Positions 42,359 to 45,979 of a DNA stretch of 45,979 nucleotides are shown here, piece after piece (the first letter of the stretch is position 1; every line of letters starts with the position of its first letter). Position numbers and translations under genes: made by a program. The DNA is from Methylothermaceae bacterium (lineage in GTDB: Bacteria; Pseudomonadota; Gammaproteobacteria; Methylococcales; Methylothermaceae). The DNA lies in assembly GCA_026981855.1 (NCBI GenBank), contig JALSIB010000045.1:1-45979 (forward strand), written 5' to 3'. Below the pieces are notes generated by a model. It did not search any database. It was not told the DNA's origin and was given only the letters and a program-made list of their open reading frames with translations.

Positions 42359-42712
42359 TCAGGCTACCATTTGCCGACAGCTTTCGGCACATTTGCGGCA
42401 ACTTTCAGCGCATTTTTTGCAATGATCATGGGTGTGCTTTTCGCACTCCTCGGCACACCATTCACAGATGTCCGCACACAGCCGGCAGATATCCTTGCTC
42501 CAGCGGCTACCCCGGGCCATCGCTTGGGCACACATCAAGCACACTTCTAGACATTCGCGGCAACAGCGTGGACACTCGCTCCGGGCGTGCTGTTCGCCAC
42601 CACAACACCCGCTGGACTCGCCATTCATATAGATGTCCAGCATCTCGTCCAGGCAAACCTCGCAATCCATGGCGCACTGCAGGCAACTTTGAATACATTC
42701 TTCCAAACTCAT
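42359..42712 (-). CDS. Four-helix-bundle copper storage protein (Csp-like)
   Basis: Protein of 117 residues with 23 Cys, arranged as repeated CX2C, CX3C and CC spacings along four predicted helices (Cys at 6-20, 47-61, 76-90 and 98-112). This is the pattern of Csp proteins, in which Cys line the core of a four-helix bundle and hold many Cu(I) ions. No signal peptide, so it is the cytosolic Csp3 kind. An additional CC pair sits in the loop at 36-37. GGAGGTGCGTC precedes the ATG. Copper storage fits an organism with high copper need such as a methanotroph. Confidence 0.88.
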   Translation of the reverse strand: MSLEECIQSCLQCAMDCEVCLDEMLDIYMNGESSGCCGGEQHARSECPRCCRECLEVCLMCAQAMARGSRWSKDICRLCADICEWCAEECEKHTHDHCKKCAESCRKCAESCRQMVA

Positions 42713-42748
42713 GACGCACCTCCTCCCTCTGATTGAGGTCGTTTGCAG

Positions 42749-42776
42749 TCTATACCTTTTTTCCCCATAAATTCAA
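42749..42776 (-). promoter_or_regulatory. Possible csp promoter
   Basis: On the minus strand TTGAAT (42776-42771), 16 bases, then TATAGA (42754-42749), giving a start about 30 bases before the csp ATG. No copper-regulator dyad is obvious. Confidence 0.35.
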
Positions 42777-42804
42777 TTGAAATACCGCCGTGGAGCACTG
42801 ATTC

Positions 42805-42825
42805 GGTCTATGCGATTGCCCTGGG
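42805..42825 (-). repeat. Solo end of the MITE-like repeat (copy C)
   Basis: On the minus strand this is the 21-base head of copies A and B with one mismatch (CCCAGGGCAATCGCATAGACC). Nothing resembling the rest of the element follows, so it is a solo end or a degraded remnant between csp and the small membrane protein. Confidence 0.65.
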
Positions 42826-42942
42826 CCCGCCTCGATCATTGGAGCAAAACCAAAGGCCCCGGGAGTATAATCCTGGATGCGTCGGTAACGATGCACTGAG
42901 ATTGAAGAATAATCGGCTTTTTTACAATGGAGGATAACGACA

Positions 42943-43299
42943 ATGATATTTCTGACTTCTTCCCTGGCCGCTTTCACCCTGGTTGCCATCCTGGGTGTCT
43001 TCATGGCTTATGACCTGTTTCGCGGCAATCCGGTCACCCGCCCCGTCGTCCTGACCCACGCGGGCATCGCAGTGCTGGGGGCCTTGCTGGCGATTGGAGC
43101 CGCATTGGCAGGCGACAGCCGGGTCTATATCAATATCGCCCTGGTGGTAGTCATCGTCGTTTTGGGGGTACTGGCGGCCCATCGGCGCCACACCACGGGA
43201 CAAGTGCAGAAAGGCCTGCTCCTGGCCCATGCCACCGTGGCCGTGATCTGCTATCTGATTCTGGCCGCCACGGTTTTCGGATACAACGTGGCGGGCTGA
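42943..43299 (+). CDS. Small four-span membrane protein, unknown
   Basis: Protein of 118 residues with four hydrophobic segments: about 3-22, 36-56, 61-79 and 92-112, short basic loop RRHHTTGQVQK-like between 3 and 4. No family recognised. GGAGG lies 10 bases before the ATG. It stands alone between a repeat remnant and a terminator. Confidence 0.78.
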   Translation: MIFLTSSLAAFTLVAILGVFMAYDLFRGNPVTRPVVLTHAGIAVLGALLAIGAALAGDSRVYINIALVVVIVVLGVLAAHRRHTTGQVQKGLLLAHATVAVICYLILAATVFGYNVAG

Positions 43300-43319
43300 C
43301 CCCATCGATACCCATTCGA

Positions 43320-43345
43320 AACCCGGCATCTGCCGGGTTCTTTTT
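43320..43345 (+). terminator. Intrinsic terminator
   Basis: Stem AACCCGGC / GCCGGGTT (43320-43327 with 43332-43339), four-base loop, then a run of Ts at 43341-43345. It ends the four-span protein gene and touches the stop of the ubiB-like gene. Confidence 0.8.
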
Positions 43346-45044
43346 ATTCCTTGTCCTCTCCATGGGACAGATGGCCACCCCGCCAGATGGAGATCAACAA
43401 CCAGATCCCTCCGATCGCAGCCCCTCCGAAACCCAACACCCCCAGCATGGGCAGGCCCCACAGGGTCGGCCCCCCAGGCACTGTCATGACGATCGCCGAC
43501 CCGATGATGAGTGAAGAAGTCACCATTCCCACAGCCAGGCGACTCGCCGCCCGGTCGATGATCCAGCCAAAATAGCCAAGCTGGTTGACATCCACATTGA
43601 AACGCAACGTACCGGCCTTGAGGGCCTTGATCAAGCGCCGCATGTCGTAGGGAAACGCCGCCAGCACATCGAGCATTTCGCTGGCGGTCCGCCAGCCCCG
43701 CTTGAGCACGATGTCGGGACGATAACGGTTGAACAGGGCGCGTCGCACATGGGGGGTGGCGGCCACGATCAGGTCGAAATCGGGGTCCACCTGACGGCCC
43801 ATCCCATCCAGCGTCAGCAGAGACTTGAACAACAAAGCCAGATCCGGTGGCAATACCAGGGTGTAGCTGCGCATCAGGGCAGTCAGGTCGGTCAGGATAT
43901 TGGCGATCTTGAGCTGTTTCAGCGGCAACCCGTGATAGGTGTCGATGAATATGTCGACATCAATAAGCAAGGCATCCACATCCACCTGCACCTCACCCGC
44001 CCAGTCGAGCAGAACGTTGACCGCGGTCCTGGCATCACGGTCGATCACCGCTGCCAGAAGATCGACAATCTGGTAACGGCGGGATTCGGAGAGCCGCCCC
44101 ACCATGCCGAAATCGATGAAAGCGATCCGGTTTCCCGGTAGAAAGATCAGATTTCCCGGGTGGGGATCGGCATGAAAGAAACCATCGATAAGGATCATCT
44201 TGAGCACCGCGTCGCAGCCGCGGCGGGCCAGAATCTTGCGGTTGAGGCCGGCGGCTTCGGCCAATTGCAGCTTACGCGCAGGGATGCCGTCGATGTATTC
44301 CTGGACGTTCAGACGCTCACAACACCATTCCCAATACATTACCGGAACCACGATCCAAGGATTGCCAGCGAAGTTCCCCGCCATCCGCTCGGCGTTGCGC
44401 GCCTCGTTCTCCAGATCCATCTCACGCCTCAGGGAAGAGGCGAATTGGTGCACGATCTCCACCGGCCGGTAGCGACGCATCTCCTTGACCTCGCTTTCGA
44501 CCACCCGGGCCAGTCGCTCCAGCAACCTGAGATCGGCCTCGACGATCCCGGTGATTCCCGGTCGGCGGATCTTGACGATCACCTGTTCGCCACTGAACAG
44601 CCGGGCACGATGAACCTGGGCGATGGAAGCGGCCGCCAGCGCCTCACGATTGAATTCAGCGAATACCTTGTCCACCGGCGCGCCCAGATCCTCTTCCAGC
44701 TGGGCTTGCAGGTGTTCGAACGGCAAAGGGGGGACCTGGTCCTGGAGCTTCTCGAATTCTGCGATCCAGTCGGGGGGGAACAAGTCCACTCTGGTGGCGA
44801 GAATCTGTCCCAGCTTGATGAAAGTGGGCCCCATTTCCTCCAAGGCGCGGCGAATTCGCTGGGGCGTATTGAGCTGAACCAGCTCTTCCACGCCCTTGAG
44901 ATGAAGCGCCCTGCCCGCCTGCTCGAAAGCGTGCGCCAGACCTATCCGGCGTACGAATCCCGCGAAGCCGTAGCGCACCAGGATGACGGCCAGATCATAC
45001 ACCCGGCCCAGGTCATGAACGGCGCTGACGGCTTCCCACAACAT
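43344..45044 (-). CDS. UbiB/ABC1-family atypical kinase
   Basis: Protein of 566 residues of the ABC1/ADCK/UbiB family, which support ubiquinone and lipid pathways. KxGQ motif in FIKLGQILATRVDLFPP, Ala-rich loop AAASIAQVHRARL, VIVKIRRPGI, EYIDGIPA, catalytic FFHADPHPGN and metal motif FIDFGMVGRL; two C-terminal membrane spans after about 500. The start at 45044 overlaps the upstream stop as TGATG, hence coupled translation. It is not beside ubiE or ubiJ, so it may be a paralogue rather than the UbiB of ubiquinone synthesis. Confidence 0.9.
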   Translation of the reverse strand: MLWEAVSAVHDLGRVYDLAVILVRYGFAGFVRRIGLAHAFEQAGRALHLKGVEELVQLNTPQRIRRALEEMGPTFIKLGQILATRVDLFPPDWIAEFEKLQDQVPPLPFEHLQAQLEEDLGAPVDKVFAEFNREALAAASIAQVHRARLFSGEQVIVKIRRPGITGIVEADLRLLERLARVVESEVKEMRRYRPVEIVHQFASSLRREMDLENEARNAERMAGNFAGNPWIVVPVMYWEWCCERLNVQEYIDGIPARKLQLAEAAGLNRKILARRGCDAVLKMILIDGFFHADPHPGNLIFLPGNRIAFIDFGMVGRLSESRRYQIVDLLAAVIDRDARTAVNVLLDWAGEVQVDVDALLIDVDIFIDTYHGLPLKQLKIANILTDLTALMRSYTLVLPPDLALLFKSLLTLDGMGRQVDPDFDLIVAATPHVRRALFNRYRPDIVLKRGWRTASEMLDVLAAFPYDMRRLIKALKAGTLRFNVDVNQLGYFGWIIDRAASRLAVGMVTSSLIIGSAIVMTVPGGPTLWGLPMLGVLGFGGAAIGGIWLLISIWRGGHLSHGEDKE

Positions 45045-45787
45045 CAACCCTGGTCTTTCTCGTCTTGCTTCAGTTTTTTCGACTGCTTTTCCAACGCCTC
45101 GGCGATACCGGCCAGAAACCCGCTGGCGATCGATGCCAGCTGCGCCCCCGCCGAGCGGGTCGTTTCGATACCCGCCTTCAGCCCCCACTCCCCCGCTTCC
45201 TGTAATTTGCGCGGCAGGGTCGTCATCACTTCGGTCATGTATTCCCCGATCGCCGTTCCGCTGTTTCTCGCGTGGGTGGCCAGGTCATCGAGAATCTGGT
45301 TGGCCTGCCGACTACCTTGACGGGCGACTTCGGCCAAAGTCTCCACATACATCTTTTCCAATTCGACCAATTGGTCGAACGCCTGTTTGACATCCTGTTC
45401 GGCAAATTCCCCGGCCCGGCTGGCCGCTTCCTCCAAGGCCAGCTTCGAGGCCTCGGCGGCCTTGATCAAACCCTCTTCCAGCCCCCGCATGGCCTCTTCC
45501 AGGGCCTGACGGGCCCGGCCGCCGTGCTTTTCGATCCCGCCGCTGGCGCCTTCGACGACGGCTTTGATGACAGATCTGATTTCCCGGGGATCCAGTTTTC
45601 CTTCCGCCAGCGCCTCGACGGTCAGGCGGCGAACCTTCTCTTGCACCTCTTCCGCACTCTCCACGGCCTCTTGAACCGCCGCCTGGAGCTGCTCGATCGT
45701 TTCCTGATCCTTCCGGGTTTCCTCCCCCCCGGCCTGCCGGGTCGTTTCCGTGGCTTCAGGCCCCTGTGAATTGTCTTGATTCATCAT
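45044..45787 (-). CDS. Helical phasin-like protein (DUF6781-like)
   Basis: Protein of 247 residues, almost wholly alpha-helical and rich in Ala, Glu and Lys, with a disordered Gln/Thr N-terminus (about 1-25) and a long amphipathic region. VRRLTVEALAEGKLDPREIRSVIKAVVEGASGGI is the best conserved part and recalls DUF6781. Phasin-like proteins coat lipid or polyester surfaces. Translation is coupled to the UbiB-family kinase next to it. Its ATG lies 68 bases from the right end repeat. Confidence 0.78.
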   Translation of the reverse strand: MMNQDNSQGPEATETTRQAGGEETRKDQETIEQLQAAVQEAVESAEEVQEKVRRLTVEALAEGKLDPREIRSVIKAVVEGASGGIEKHGGRARQALEEAMRGLEEGLIKAAEASKLALEEAASRAGEFAEQDVKQAFDQLVELEKMYVETLAEVARQGSRQANQILDDLATHARNSGTAIGEYMTEVMTTLPRKLQEAGEWGLKAGIETTRSAGAQLASIASGFLAGIAEALEKQSKKLKQDEKDQG

Positions 45788-45855
45788 CCATCTCCCCGAT
45801 TAGTCCAAATCCAGATTAAATGGTCGCCAAAACCCCGGCAAACTGCAAGCGATCA

Positions 45856-45979
45856 CTGGCGTCTCCCCATTTTTTCACCTGATTCCCGCCAACAAGCCAC
45901 CGGATTCGTTGAAAAGGTCGTCAATGGGAGGGTCAGTGATGCCAGGAGCGGGGTGTCGCCGCCACCAGTGGTAAAAGAT
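45856..45979 (-). repeat. Right copy of 124-bp inverted end repeat
   Basis: Exact reverse complement of bases 2-125. On this strand the homology starts at 45856 with CTGGCGTCTCCCCA and reaches the window edge. The outermost genes on both sides are transcribed inward, away from the repeats, with 80 and 68 bases between repeat and start codon. Confidence 0.75.

Overview
The window is a GC-rich, densely packed stretch of a gammaproteobacterial chromosome. The gene content points to a methylotroph or methanotroph, probably of the Methylococcales. The pointers are a XoxJ/MxaJ-type quinoprotein-dehydrogenase-associated binding protein, a cysteine-rich Csp-type copper storage protein, an orphan chromosomal merA, and a Xanthomonas-Clp-like CRP regulator. 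The mla-murA-hisGDC-petABC-sspAB and tyrS-M23-anmK-erpA orders are familiar in Gammaproteobacteria. The genus cannot be fixed from the sequence alone.

Layout: 1-125 is an end repeat whose exact inverted copy closes the window (45856-45979). 206-6833 (+) is a tightly overlapped run mlaF-mlaE-mlaD-mlaB-murA-hisG-hisD-hisC for outer-membrane lipid asymmetry, peptidoglycan precursor and histidine synthesis; mlaC is absent. 7062-9753 (+) is petABC, the cytochrome bc1 complex. 9853-10861 (+) is sspAB, followed by a convergent DUF1820 gene. Then come a CRP/Clp-family regulator, gloB (-) and a divergent merA behind a MerR-type promoter, a lipoprotein/DUF4105 pair, and a quinone oxidoreductase (-). 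18129-20083 (-) is a five-gene chain with overlapping or nearly overlapping ends (SDR, a RecQ-derived mini-protein, glutaredoxin-like, cupin, Nudix). A UMF1-type MFS transporter (+) and full-length metH (-) follow.

25263-30449 (+) carries two small envelope genes, then an acyltransferase-hydrolase fusion coupled to an acyl-CoA ligase. A 53-residue single-span membrane protein follows behind a near-ideal FNR/ANR class II promoter. Next are xoxJ (-), a CBS protein (+), an ATPase-metA pair (-), an unknown exported protein (+), tyrS plus a phosphohexomutase (-), M23 peptidase-anmK (+), erpA (-), a Bax-inhibitor-1 protein (+), csp (-), a small membrane protein (+), and finally a helical phasin-like protein coupled to a UbiB-family kinase (-).

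Most of the window is housekeeping. The parts worth attention are regulatory or structural: a dispersed MITE-like repeat (two copies and one solo end), the FNR-controlled mini-protein, the MerR-type operator in front of an orphan merA, the internally deleted RecQ, the missing mlaC, and the inverted repeats at both ends. I found no tRNA, rRNA, CRISPR array, prophage or complete insertion sequence.
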